A stretch of DNA of 15,063 nucleotides from Ulvibacterium sp039819225 (GCA_039819225.1 JBCBSN010000098.1:1-15063), one strand, 5' to 3'; numbered from the stretch's first letter, positions 1 to 7,178 are shown. Numbers and translations: made by a program. Notes: generated by a model from the sequence alone, not told the origin.

Positions 1-116
1 TAAGCCAATAATTACACTGATTATAGGTTGTATCTAATTTGGTGATAATCAATTCACCCCATTGATTGCGTACTAAGGCTCTCAACTTTTTTACCCCCTC
101 GTTTATTTATTTTGTA

Positions 117-3100
117 ATGCATAAAATACCTACGTATTTGTTCATTTTGCACATATTTTTTCTCAATATGTCATATGCACAGGATTATACGATACGCGAT
201 ATTTTTATAAACACCAATGGTGAATCCCATAAGGACATTAATGTAATACAGACCGATAATGATGGCTTTCTATGGTACTCTACCTATAATGGAGTAGTAA
301 AGGATTTTGAGACCCACAATGTACTATCAACGTTTATGGATGAAAACGGGGATAACCCGCCCAAAATAGGATTCACAATTTTTATTGATAACCAAAAGCG
401 GATGTGGGTTTCGACCCTAACCGGAATTTTCGTATCCGAGAATAGTTTGGACGACAGTTTTAATCGTATAAGATTCAAACCGTTTTTAAGAGGAGAAAAT
501 CTTTCCGGAAACTCCTATATTGAAGATTGTGATGGGAATATATGGATTGTTGGGACGGACAATATCATTTTAAAGGTCGATCCTTCCTTTGCAGTGGAAG
601 AATATCAAATTGAGTCCCTTAAACCGACCTACGCCCTAACCGACTATTATAAACGGGAGTTTTTGTTTTTTGAAAAAATAATCGATTGTGATAAAATCCT
701 ATGTAGGCAAGGACGCAAATTATTCATTCTCGAAAACGGGGAGACCCGTTTAATTGCAGATTTTACTTCCACAAAAAATTATGAAATGATAGATTATTTC
801 CATCCCGAATGGACCTTCAATGGCGGGGACGGAATCCTCATTACCCCGAATGGGGAACTCCTGCCCAAATCCAAGGAAATCAAGTACACCTATAAAGGAA
901 AAGTCTTTGAAAGCCATTTTATCGAAGAACTGGATATACAGGTAACCGATCTGCCTTTTCAGGAAATGATCCCCATTACCGAGGACGGCAATCCGATACT
1001 AAAGGATTATGCCGACCTAATCGGCATCGACGGCCGTGGAAAAATTGTTTCCCTGTATAAAATGCTGGAAAAAAACGGGAACTACCAGCTAAGAAAAACG
1101 TACGAAATTCCATTTTCCTATTGGGTCGAGGATTTGGTCATCGATAAAAATGACGTCATTTATGTCAGCAGCTTTGATCGGATTAGCAAAATAAAGTTCA
1201 GTCAAAATCCCTTTGATAGGATTCTATATGAGGATGGGAAGCGTATTATAAGCACCAGAGGATTGATGGAGCTTCCCAATGAGACAGTACTTGCCGCTAC
1301 CTATTCCGGGGTATTTAAGATTACGCCTTCCGAAAATGATTACAACCAAACTCCTTTTATAACGGAAAATGTTTTTCCTCAGTTGGCTTCTTTTAGGTCA
1401 TTGGTAAAGGCCAGCGACTCAACGGCGTGGGGCGTGGGTGAACATCGCATGATTATTGAAATAGATTTTCTTTCAGAAAGAATTATCGGGAAGCACCATT
1501 TCAAAAAAGACTGGGAATTGGGACAATTGCGATACTATGATGTCCTAAAATCCTCGGACTCCACCCTTTTGTTAGCCAGCAATTTTGGCCTGCAGGAATT
1601 CGATTTCAAACAGAAGAATTTCCGTGAACTGCCCATTCTCCCGGTTGACAATAATAGGGAACTTTTTATCCGGGACCTTCATAGGACCACGGACAGACTC
1701 TATATTGGGACAGATGAAAACGGGATTTTTATTCAGGATCTGGATTCCAAGGGTTTTTTGCACCTAAACAATAAAACGGCCCACAATGGATGGACCCTCC
1801 TAACCAATAGGGTCTATACCATTCTTACGGACCAACAGGAAAATTTATGGTTGGGTACCGATAAAGGGGCGATGTTTTTGGACAAGGACCTGAAAAGCGC
1901 AACGGTCATCAACGCAACCGATGGGCTCACCAATTTAAACGTAATCGGGATTTTGGAGAGTGCCAATGGAAACATCTGGTTCAGCACCTATGATGGGCTG
2001 TACCGCTATGAAAAAAGCTCAAAAAAAGTGACCGCTTTTTATAAAGAGGACGGGCTGACCTTTAACGATTTCAACCAAAATGCATATTACAAAACCTCCA
2101 ACAACACCCTGTTCTTCGGGGGGGTAAGGGGGCTGGTCGCCTTCGACAGTATCGATGATCCTGCCCGATCCCGGGACATCAGGATGTTCCCTACCAAATT
2201 CGAATACTACGATGCGGATACCGAAAAGGACATGGAGCTCTACGCCACGAACGCGGGACGGTACGATTTTGACCTGCCCTACTTCAAAAATTCGTTCTCG
2301 ATAACCTATAGCATTAACGATTGCTACAATACCGAGACCAACAAATATTCTTACAAATTGGAAGGTTTGACCGAGAACTGGGTAAATTTGGGGAGCCAGA
2401 CCACCTTGAACCTGTTGTCCATACCCCCGGGGGACCATGTCCTGAGAATCAAGGGGTCCAACCCCGCAGGGGTCGAATCCTCCAACGAACTGCGCTATGA
2501 TATCCATGTGGCCCAGGTATTCTACAAACGGCCCTGGGTCCAGGCGGCTACCGTACTGTTCCTCCTAGGCCTAGTGGCATTGGCCCTACACAACCGTTCG
2601 GTACGGCAACAGAAGGACAAGATAAACAAGTTGAAACAGCGGTTCTTTACCAATATCTCCCATGAGATACGGACTCCGTTGACACTCATCCTCGGAACCC
2701 TGAACAATTTGCTAAAGGGAGATTTCAGCGCCGAGGAACAAAGACAACTGGCCACATTGAAAAGCAGTACCGGAAGGTTGAACAACCTGGTGAACGAACT
2801 GCTCAACATCAGAAGGTTGGAAACCGGTAACACAAAACTGAGAATGAGCGAGAACAACCTGGTCCCTTTCGTCCATGAGATCTTCCTGGCATTTTCCCAA
2901 CAGGCCATCGCCAAAGGTATAGGGTACGAATTCAAAAGTTCACGGCCCCATATCCCCGTCTGGTTCGACAAGACCCAGTTGGAAAAGACCGTTTACAACC
3001 TTCTCACCAATGCCTTTAAGTTTACGGCCGCCAACGATACGATCACGGTAGAGGTCGCCCAAAAGGATGGGCATGCGCACATACAGGTAGATGACTCCGG

Positions 3101-4178
3101 ACAGGGAATCCCGGAGGACAAATTACAGCATATCTTTGAACGGTTTTATCAAAACGAGGATTCCATATCGGAGAATCTGGGGTTTGGTATCGGGCTCTCC
3201 ATTTCCAAGGATATCGTGGAACTCCATTCAGGTAGGATCGAGGTTAAAAGTACGCTAGGACAAGGTAGCTGCTTTAATGTCATATTGCCGCTCGGAAATA
3301 ATCATGTGGATCCGTTGCACATTGTAGAATATCAGAACGAAGAGGAATTTATGGACATCGAAAATGGGGCTGCTACGGACAAGGTTCCTGTTCCCATGGA
3401 TAAGGAACTATCAAATTCACTCGTCCTTATAGTAGAGGACAATCAGCACCTGCAGGAGTATTTAAAGATACTATTGTCCAAGGACTTCGAGGTCCTTGTG
3501 GCACCGGACGGAAAAATTGGCCTGGAATTGGCCCTGGAGTTATGCCCGGATCTTGTCATCAGCGACGTAATGATGCCCGTAAAGGACGGGGTCACGCTTT
3601 GTTATGAACTGAAGACCAATATTATGACCAGCCATATCCCCGTTATCCTCTTGACCGCCAGGGCAGCGGTGGAAAACATAATGGAAGGATACGAGACCGG
3701 AGCGGACGATTACCTCGTGAAACCCTTTGACGAAGAAGTCCTTAGGATCAGGATCAAAAATCTGCTGAGCAATAGAAAACAACTCAGGGAAAAATACATC
3801 AACGAGGGACTTTTGCACCCAAAGGAAATAACACTTACTTCCCCGGATCAGGAATTCCTCGGCAAGCTGAACGCCATCATCGAGGAGAACATTGAAGAGC
3901 CCGAGTTCCAAATGGATCGATTGGCCCTGGATATGGCAATGAGCCATTCCAGCATCTATAAGAAGCTCAAGGCGCTCACAGGAATGACTATCATTGGATT
4001 CATCAAGGATTTTAGGCTTAGGCGTGCAGCGCAAATGTTGGAGCAGCACAAGTTTTCCATAACTGATATCAGTTTCATGGTAGGGTACACGGACAGAAAA
4101 CATTTCAGCCAGGAATTCAAAAAGAAATTTGGCAGAACCCCTTCCGAATATGCCAAAGAGCATCTAGACGAGACCTGA
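117..4178 (+). CDS. Hybrid two-component system (HTCS) sensor kinase / response regulator / AraC regulator
   Basis: One-protein two-component system of the SusR-like family. These sense oligosaccharides in the periplasm and switch on polysaccharide utilisation genes. Numbering is from ATG 117 (1353 aa, normal length). A signal peptide ends ...NMSYAQ. A Reg_prop beta-propeller follows, with loops LWYSTYNG (~52), LWLGTDKG (~577), NIWFSTYDG (~619) and FFGGVRGLVAF (~666). Then come a Y_Y_Y domain (~729-798), a membrane helix (~807-826) and a HisKA domain FFTNISHEIRTPL with phospho-acceptor H849. The HATPase has its N-box near N961, then DDSGQGIP and GFGIGLSIS. The receiver has E1107/D1108, phospho-acceptor D1150, T1180 and K1202. 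An AraC-type HTH fills ~1260-1350 (MSHSSIYKKLKALTG, GYTDRKHFSQEFKKKFG). All key residues are present. A TTG at 66 would extend the frame, but only ATG 117 gives a normal signal peptide. The target locus is not recognisable: no SusC/SusD lies downstream in the window. Confidence 0.96.
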   Translation: MHKIPTYLFILHIFFLNMSYAQDYTIRDIFINTNGESHKDINVIQTDNDGFLWYSTYNGVVKDFETHNVLSTFMDENGDNPPKIGFTIFIDNQKRMWVSTLTGIFVSENSLDDSFNRIRFKPFLRGENLSGNSYIEDCDGNIWIVGTDNIILKVDPSFAVEEYQIESLKPTYALTDYYKREFLFFEKIIDCDKILCRQGRKLFILENGETRLIADFTSTKNYEMIDYFHPEWTFNGGDGILITPNGELLPKSKEIKYTYKGKVFESHFIEELDIQVTDLPFQEMIPITEDGNPILKDYADLIGIDGRGKIVSLYKMLEKNGNYQLRKTYEIPFSYWVEDLVIDKNDVIYVSSFDRISKIKFSQNPFDRILYEDGKRIISTRGLMELPNETVLAATYSGVFKITPSENDYNQTPFITENVFPQLASFRSLVKASDSTAWGVGEHRMIIEIDFLSERIIGKHHFKKDWELGQLRYYDVLKSSDSTLLLASNFGLQEFDFKQKNFRELPILPVDNNRELFIRDLHRTTDRLYIGTDENGIFIQDLDSKGFLHLNNKTAHNGWTLLTNRVYTILTDQQENLWLGTDKGAMFLDKDLKSATVINATDGLTNLNVIGILESANGNIWFSTYDGLYRYEKSSKKVTAFYKEDGLTFNDFNQNAYYKTSNNTLFFGGVRGLVAFDSIDDPARSRDIRMFPTKFEYYDADTEKDMELYATNAGRYDFDLPYFKNSFSITYSINDCYNTETNKYSYKLEGLTENWVNLGSQTTLNLLSIPPGDHVLRIKGSNPAGVESSNELRYDIHVAQVFYKRPWVQAATVLFLLGLVALALHNRSVRQQKDKINKLKQRFFTNISHEIRTPLTLILGTLNNLLKGDFSAEEQRQLATLKSSTGRLNNLVNELLNIRRLETGNTKLRMSENNLVPFVHEIFLAFSQQAIAKGIGYEFKSSRPHIPVWFDKTQLEKTVYNLLTNAFKFTAANDTITVEVAQKDGHAHIQVDDSGQGIPEDKLQHIFERFYQNEDSISENLGFGIGLSISKDIVELHSGRIEVKSTLGQGSCFNVILPLGNNHVDPLHIVEYQNEEEFMDIENGAATDKVPVPMDKELSNSLVLIVEDNQHLQEYLKILLSKDFEVLVAPDGKIGLELALELCPDLVISDVMMPVKDGVTLCYELKTNIMTSHIPVILLTARAAVENIMEGYETGADDYLVKPFDEEVLRIRIKNLLSNRKQLREKYINEGLLHPKEITLTSPDQEFLGKLNAIIEENIEEPEFQMDRLALDMAMSHSSIYKKLKALTGMTIIGFIKDFRLRRAAQMLEQHKFSITDISFMVGYTDRKHFSQEFKKKFGRTPSEYAKEHLDET

Positions 4179-4276
4179 TCTGATTAGGAACAAACTCTCT
4201 ATCCCATAGTGGATCACGGGTAATTGCCGGTTCGGGTGGAATATCGGCCAATTTATAAAAACAACCCCGGCCGTAT

Positions 4277-4341
4277 CCGTTTTCGCGGAAAACCGCAAAC
4301 GGGCCTTCTTACCATCTGTAAGAATAGCATGGAACGTTCCA
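4277..4341. repeat. Three consecutive inverted repeats downstream of the HTCS gene
   Basis: Three structures follow each other within 65 bases. (1) 4277-4302: CCGTTT and GCGG pair with CCGC and AAACGG around an AAAA loop, a 10-bp stem with a 2-base bulge. (2) 4306-4324: TTCTTAC / GTAAGAA, a perfect 7-bp stem with a 5-base loop. (3) 4330-4341: the perfect palindrome TGGAACGTTCCA. The first lies 98 bases after the HTCS stop and has no U-tract, so a plain intrinsic terminator is unlikely. Function is unknown. It could be a 3'-end RNA structure or the remains of a mobile element. Confidence 0.55.
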
Positions 4342-4605
4342 CGGGAAAACTTTTGGCGGACTCGGGAATGAGCGACAAACCAAAAATAAGAGGCGGCCAT
4401 GGCAAAGTAGATGACGTAGCCGTTCAACCATGACTTTGACCCCTTCATCCCATCTACAGAATAGCGCCGTTCTAGACCAAGGTATGTCCCTAATCATGGT
4501 ATCGAAAATTCCCTAATTTACGAAAACACCCCCCCTTTTTTAAGGATTACGACAGCACGACATTATAAAAGTGAACGTAAATTTACTACCGAAAGAACTT
4601 CCCCC

Positions 4606-4623
4606 TGATCAGGTTCCTGATTA
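4606..4623. repeat. Operator-like short inverted repeat
   Basis: ATCAGG (4608-4613) and CCTGAT (4616-4621) are perfect inverted arms separated by TT. One G-T wobble and one A-T pair extend them on the outside. The 2-base spacer is too tight for an RNA hairpin with the full stem, so a protein-binding palindrome is the more natural reading. It lies about 310 bases before the LuxR-like start. Function is an inference. Confidence 0.35.
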
Positions 4624-4650
4624 AGACGATAACCACCACAAGAAAAAGTC

Positions 4651-4681
4651 CCTAATACGAAGAATAGGATTCTTCATTAGG
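4651..4681. repeat. Strong 13-bp hairpin upstream of the LuxR-like gene
   Basis: CCTAAT (4651-4656) pairs with ATTAGG (4676-4681), and GAAGAAT (4659-4665) pairs with ATTCTTC (4669-4675). The loop is 3 bases, and a 2-base bulge (AC) lies on the 5' side. No T-run follows. It sits 253 bases before the chosen start of the next gene. It could be a structured 5' leader, a factor-dependent transcription end for upstream transcripts, or a binding site. Confidence 0.5.
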
Positions 4682-4934
4682 ATATAGGTAATCTTATCGA
4701 GGAAACCGGCCTACTAGACAACCGAAAATAAGGAATACAATTATTAATCGATCATAAAGCATTATATTATGAACTCCTCTTAAAAAAGCATCGTGTACAA
4801 AGTGACCGCCCAATCCATTTATTCAGGATAATGAAACTTTTACCTACTTGGTTTCAAGGTCATGCAAGACACCCGACGTCCACCCCCGTATGGAACGATA
4901 TTTACTAGCAAACCAACCCAAACCCTTATCAACC

Positions 4935-5699
4935 ATGAATTACCTTGAATTAAACGATGCCTTAAAAAAGGCCAATGTGAACTTTAGCGGCGTGGATCGC
5001 TTTGCCTGTAGCAACAAACTCAGCCAAGTCTTTATCACAGAGGGCATTATCGACATCCTGATATGGAAATACAATGTCCAAAACAATGATTTCAAGCTTA
5101 TTAGCTCTAATTTCGGGTATACCGCCATCACGAGCTCACAGTTCAAAAAATTCCTTGATTCCGTCAAACCCTGTTTCCTGGAATACTTTACCGATTTCCT
5201 GGCATCGTACATCAAGTTCCTAACGCTGCGCGAAAACATAAAAAACTATAGCAGGTATCAGTTCCAAAGCTTCGTACCCATTAGGTTGGATACGGAGGGA
5301 TACTATTTCTCCACCTTATATGTCATCTCCGAGATAACCGAGACCAAGGGCCTTGAACTGCACTTCCTGTTGATTCCCTTGAAAAGGCATACGGACGAGC
5401 CCATTACCTTTAACGTCTTAAAGGACGGCAAAAAGGACTATCCGCTGACAGAACAGCTCAAGGGCAGGATAGCGTTCTCCCTGGAAAAAATCCTGACCAC
5501 CGAGCAGATCGATATCTTCAATTTGCTGCTCAAGGGGTATTCCTACAAAAAGACCGCGTTCTATCTGAACAAAAAACCGGACAACATCCTGAAGTACAAC
5601 CGTAGGATAAACCATAGGCTGTCCTCCCATTTCGATATCGATTTCGATTCGGCCAACGATGCGGCCAGATACTATAGAAATTGCTTCCTGTCGGAATAG
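4935..5699 (+). CDS. LuxR/GerE-like helix-turn-helix transcriptional regulator
   Basis: A 254-aa soluble protein with no signal peptide or membrane segment. Residues ~187-235 fit a LuxR/GerE DNA-binding domain: LTTEQIDIFNLLLKGYSYKK matches the family pattern LTxRExEVLxLLaxGxSxKE, followed by AFYLNKKPDNILKYNRRINHRL. The usual glutamate after LT is shifted, and the recognition helix carries NILKYNRRI instead of TVKxHxxNI, so it is a diverged member. The first ~185 residues (mixed alpha/beta, hydrophobic strands around FVPIRLDTEGYYFSTLYVI) could be a PAS-like sensory fold, but I recognise no specific domain and no phospho-acceptor receiver. ATG 4935 was chosen because a regular helix starts there. 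ATG 4890 and TTG 4848 are also in frame, and none has a ribosome-binding site. The gene lies between the HTCS and a duplicated promoter module, so a local regulatory role is plausible but unproven. Confidence 0.75.
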   Translation: MNYLELNDALKKANVNFSGVDRFACSNKLSQVFITEGIIDILIWKYNVQNNDFKLISSNFGYTAITSSQFKKFLDSVKPCFLEYFTDFLASYIKFLTLRENIKNYSRYQFQSFVPIRLDTEGYYFSTLYVISEITETKGLELHFLLIPLKRHTDEPITFNVLKDGKKDYPLTEQLKGRIAFSLEKILTTEQIDIFNLLLKGYSYKKTAFYLNKKPDNILKYNRRINHRLSSHFDIDFDSANDAARYYRNCFLSE

Positions 5700-5765
5700 G
5701 GCCCTCCCCGAGACCACCGCTTCCAGTATACGGGACTCCATTTCCCCGTACAACGGAAGTAAAAA

Positions 5766-5814
5766 GGATGTCCGTACCCATTTAGCTGCCGCTATTCACA
5801 TTGGGTACGGATCC
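5766..5814. repeat. Long-loop inverted repeat after the LuxR-like gene
   Basis: TCCGTACCCA (5771-5780) is perfectly complementary to TGGGTACGGA (5802-5811), a 10-bp stem with a 21-base loop. GGAT (5766-5769) can extend the stem against ATCC (5811-5814) if two bases bulge. It lies 67 bases after the stop of the regulator gene. No T-tract follows, so it is not a classic intrinsic terminator. Copy B has a different hairpin at the matching place. Confidence 0.45.
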
Positions 5815-5991
5815 CCCAGATCAATGTCCCCGATACATCAAATCCGTTGGTAAAGCCCTTTGCTAGGCGTAACGGTAGAAGGCACGATCAAAAATGAGGC
5901 CCTAGATACCCCCATTACCCTGAAAGGCCAACCGAAATTCCGGGGCCGGTCAACGATTTTTTTGAACAGCTGATAGAATAGGTCCCCATGA

Positions 5992-6037
5992 TGTCCCAAA
6001 GCGGGACACCCCAACATCCCTCCTTGCCCTTATTTTG
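5992..6037 (+). promoter_or_regulatory. Putative operator plus promoter for the CBM9-like gene
   Basis: TGTCCCAAAGCGGGACA (5992-6008) is an inverted repeat with perfect 6-bp arms and a 5-base spacer. Its centre is 30 bases before TTATTTTG (6030-6037), which matches the Bacteroidetes -7 consensus TAnnTTTG at all but one position. No TTTG -33 element is visible, which would fit an activator-dependent promoter. The palindrome centre would fall near -40 to -45. The same arrangement with the same spacing occurs at 7683-7728. The start codon is about 100 bases downstream. Confidence 0.5.
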
Positions 6038-6135
6038 ATTATCCGTAATTGCCCGGAAGCCGCAAAATCCCCGCCAGAGAATGTTCTTGTGAAGGACCGG
6101 TATGAAAAATCTTTTTAATCGAAGTTAATATAGCC

Positions 6136-6792
6136 ATGAGAAAAAAATGTTACAAAGTCGCCGCCATCAGGGAAGGAGCCTTAACCATTTCAGGTCATGG
6201 CAATACCCTGCAATGGAAAAAAGCTTCGGTACTTTCCGATTTTCATACCTCCTGGGATTATGGAGAAAAAGATCCCCTCACCTTAAAAGCGTTATGGGAC
6301 GATATGTTTTTGTATTTCCGTATCGAAGTCGAAAATACTAGGGCATATCTGGACAGCCCTCTTCACCATTCTGAGGGCATTGGAACCCCGGATAGGGTAG
6401 AACTCTTTTTTAGGTCAAATCCCACAAGTCAGTATTACTGCATAGAAATAAATGCCAAAATCCCAACGATTAATTTCAAAACCATTCCATTCCCTTATAC
6501 GAAATTCGACTTTGATTGGAGTTGGCCCAAAAACGAAGTATTGACTGAATCAAGGGTTACGGATTACGGATATACGGTCGAGGGAAAAATTAGCATGAAA
6601 TCGCTTAAGGAACTTCATTTGATACAAAACGAAATGCTACAAGTGGGCATCTACAGGATCCATTATATACAAAAGGACCATTTCGATTATTGGCCTATAG
6701 GCACTACCTGGGTGGAATCGAAATCAAAAACTTCGGATTTTCATTTCCCTTCATCCTTTGGAATTTTTCTCCTGGACAAAGAAGTGATTTAA
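6136..6792 (+). CDS. Carbohydrate-binding family 9-like (DOMON-type) protein
   Basis: A 218-aa protein with the layout of stand-alone Bacteroidota CBM9-like proteins, a beta-sandwich related to glycan-binding modules. Visible landmarks: W27...A30 and DF35-36 with W40 in the first strands; the signature LKALWDDMFLYFRIEVEN (50-67); DRVELFF (86-92); YYCIEINAKI (100-109); DYGYTVEGKISMKSL (143-157); VGIYRIHY (170-177); and the family-typical ending TSDFHFPSSFGIFLL (199-213). No catalytic domain is fused. The N-terminus MRKKCYKVAAIREG has no hydrophobic core, and an in-frame TGA at 6103 rules out an upstream exported start. The protein is therefore predicted to be cytoplasmic, which is odd for a glycan binder. 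The last codons lie inside a 19-bp inverted-repeat arm. The ligand cannot be read from sequence. Confidence 0.85.
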   Translation: MRKKCYKVAAIREGALTISGHGNTLQWKKASVLSDFHTSWDYGEKDPLTLKALWDDMFLYFRIEVENTRAYLDSPLHHSEGIGTPDRVELFFRSNPTSQYYCIEINAKIPTINFKTIPFPYTKFDFDWSWPKNEVLTESRVTDYGYTVEGKISMKSLKELHLIQNEMLQVGIYRIHYIQKDHFDYWPIGTTWVESKSKTSDFHFPSSFGIFLLDKEVI

Positions 6793-6964
6793 ACTTTTTC
6801 ATATTGGCTAAAAAATTGCCGTTTTGTGCCCATATCTTGTCTTTTTCTCCCTCCGTAGCCCTGCTATGCAGCTCGAAAAAGCCTGCCCGTTCCGTTCAGG
6901 CGGGCCTTCATCTGGGCACAAAACCATTAATTTTCGCTTCAATCCAAAAAGTTTAAATCACTTC
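6781..6964. repeat. 184-bp inverted-repeat element overlapping the CBM9-like stop codon
   Basis: GAAGTGATTTAAACTTTTT (6781-6799) has a perfect 19-bp inverted partner at 6946-6964. Inside it, TTTTGTGCCC (6822-6831) has a perfect 10-bp partner GGGCACAAAA (6914-6923). Both sides have exactly 22 bases between the two arms, so the arms fold in register. The core holds CTGC-TAT-GCAG and a GC-rich pairing around GCCCG...CGGGC (6882-6905). The left arm includes the last codons and TAA stop of the CBM9-like gene. It could be a 3' RNA structure or bidirectional terminator, or a miniature inverted-repeat element. No flanking target duplication is obvious. Confidence 0.65.
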
Positions 6965-7041
6965 AAAAACGGGATTTGATAAAACCACTAATACCGCATT
7001 AAAGGAGCCAAGCGAACACAAGGTTAGCCGTATACAATGAT

Positions 7042-7130
7042 AAACAATGGATTCCCTGAATTTGCGGACATCATTCCGAACCAGGTTTTGCACTAATCTT
7101 AGCGCCTGTTCGGGAATTCGTCCATTGTTT
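7042..7130. repeat. Bulged long-range stem
   Basis: AAACAATGGA (7042-7051) pairs perfectly with TCCATTGTTT (7121-7130). Within it, TTCC-GAA-CAGG (7074-7085, one bulged C) pairs with CCTG-TTC-GGAA (7105-7116, one bulged G), leaving a ~19-base apical loop. The 22 versus 4 bases between the outer and inner stems make it asymmetric. It could be part of a structured RNA or the fold of a recombination site. No family recognised. Confidence 0.45.
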
Positions 7131-7178
7131 TCTTATGCCCCTTTTTGCCGGGCCATCACTGCATCCGGCTCCTCGCTC

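Larger units (their letters stand above)
4179..4934. other. Intergenic region with scattered inverted repeats, no recognisable gene
   Basis: A 756-base gap between the HTCS and the LuxR-like gene. Short open frames exist on both strands (for example 4164-4448 minus and 4224-4433 plus), but none resembles a protein I know. The gap holds several inverted repeats listed separately, a 10-bp palindrome GTAAATTTAC at 4577-4586, and a C7T6 homopolymer junction at 4529-4541. The last ~200 bases before the regulator are AT-rich, so its promoter is probably there, but I could not pick a convincing TAnnTTTG element. Confidence 0.6.
5701..6040 (+). repeat. Copy A of a diverged, colinear upstream module
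   Basis: Aligns with copy B at 7391-7731. Anchors include GCCCTyC at the start, TACGG, GTAAAA(A)GG, ATTTAG, GGGTAyGGA, GGyACG, CCGAAwTTCCG, CTGATrGAATA, GATGTCCCAA and TTyTTTGATT. Offsets between copies stay within 1689-1705, so they are colinear with small indels. From 5932 to 6040 the alignment is ungapped, with 73 of 109 bases identical by hand count. The upstream half is much weaker (about 45% in the stretch I scored), so its homology is less certain. Confidence 0.5.
5700..6135. other. Intergenic region carrying copy A of a duplicated upstream module
   Basis: A 436-base gap. Almost all of it (5701 to ~6040) aligns with 7391-7731 in front of the adhesin operon. It contains a long-loop hairpin (5766-5814), a 38-codon open frame without ATG (5854-5973), a TGTCCC-N5-GGGACA repeat and a promoter-like element. 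The last ~95 bases form the leader of the next gene. They contain an 8-codon mini-frame, ATG 6102 to TAA 6128, with nothing to show that it is translated. Confidence 0.6.

Noticed and set aside
66..116. TTG start giving 17 extra residues on the HTCS
   Set aside because: ATG 117 begins a normal signal peptide; the extension would place polar and aromatic residues in front of it and has no ribosome-binding signal.
2118..2132. G7-TAA-G5 run as a possible G-quadruplex
   Set aside because: It encodes the conserved FFGGVRG loop of the sensor domain, and only two long G-runs are present.
2019..2507. Long minus-strand open frame within the HTCS gene (also 2522-2971 and 3540-4163)
   Set aside because: Antisense to well-conserved domains, with no recognisable protein sequence; they are by-products of codon usage in the real gene.
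4164..4448. Minus-strand 94-codon frame and overlapping plus-strand frame 4224-4433 in the gap after the HTCS
   Set aside because: Unusual composition, overlap with several inverted repeats and no similarity to any protein I know.
4529..4541. C7T6 homopolymer junction as a phase-variation tract
   Set aside because: It is in non-coding DNA about 400 bases from the next start and not in a recognisable promoter spacer.
7020..7035. GGTTAGCC / GGCTAAC resembling an integron attC core site next to a large hairpin
   Set aside because: The core does not fit GTTRRRY / RYYYAAC, the paired second core is missing, and no integrase gene is present.
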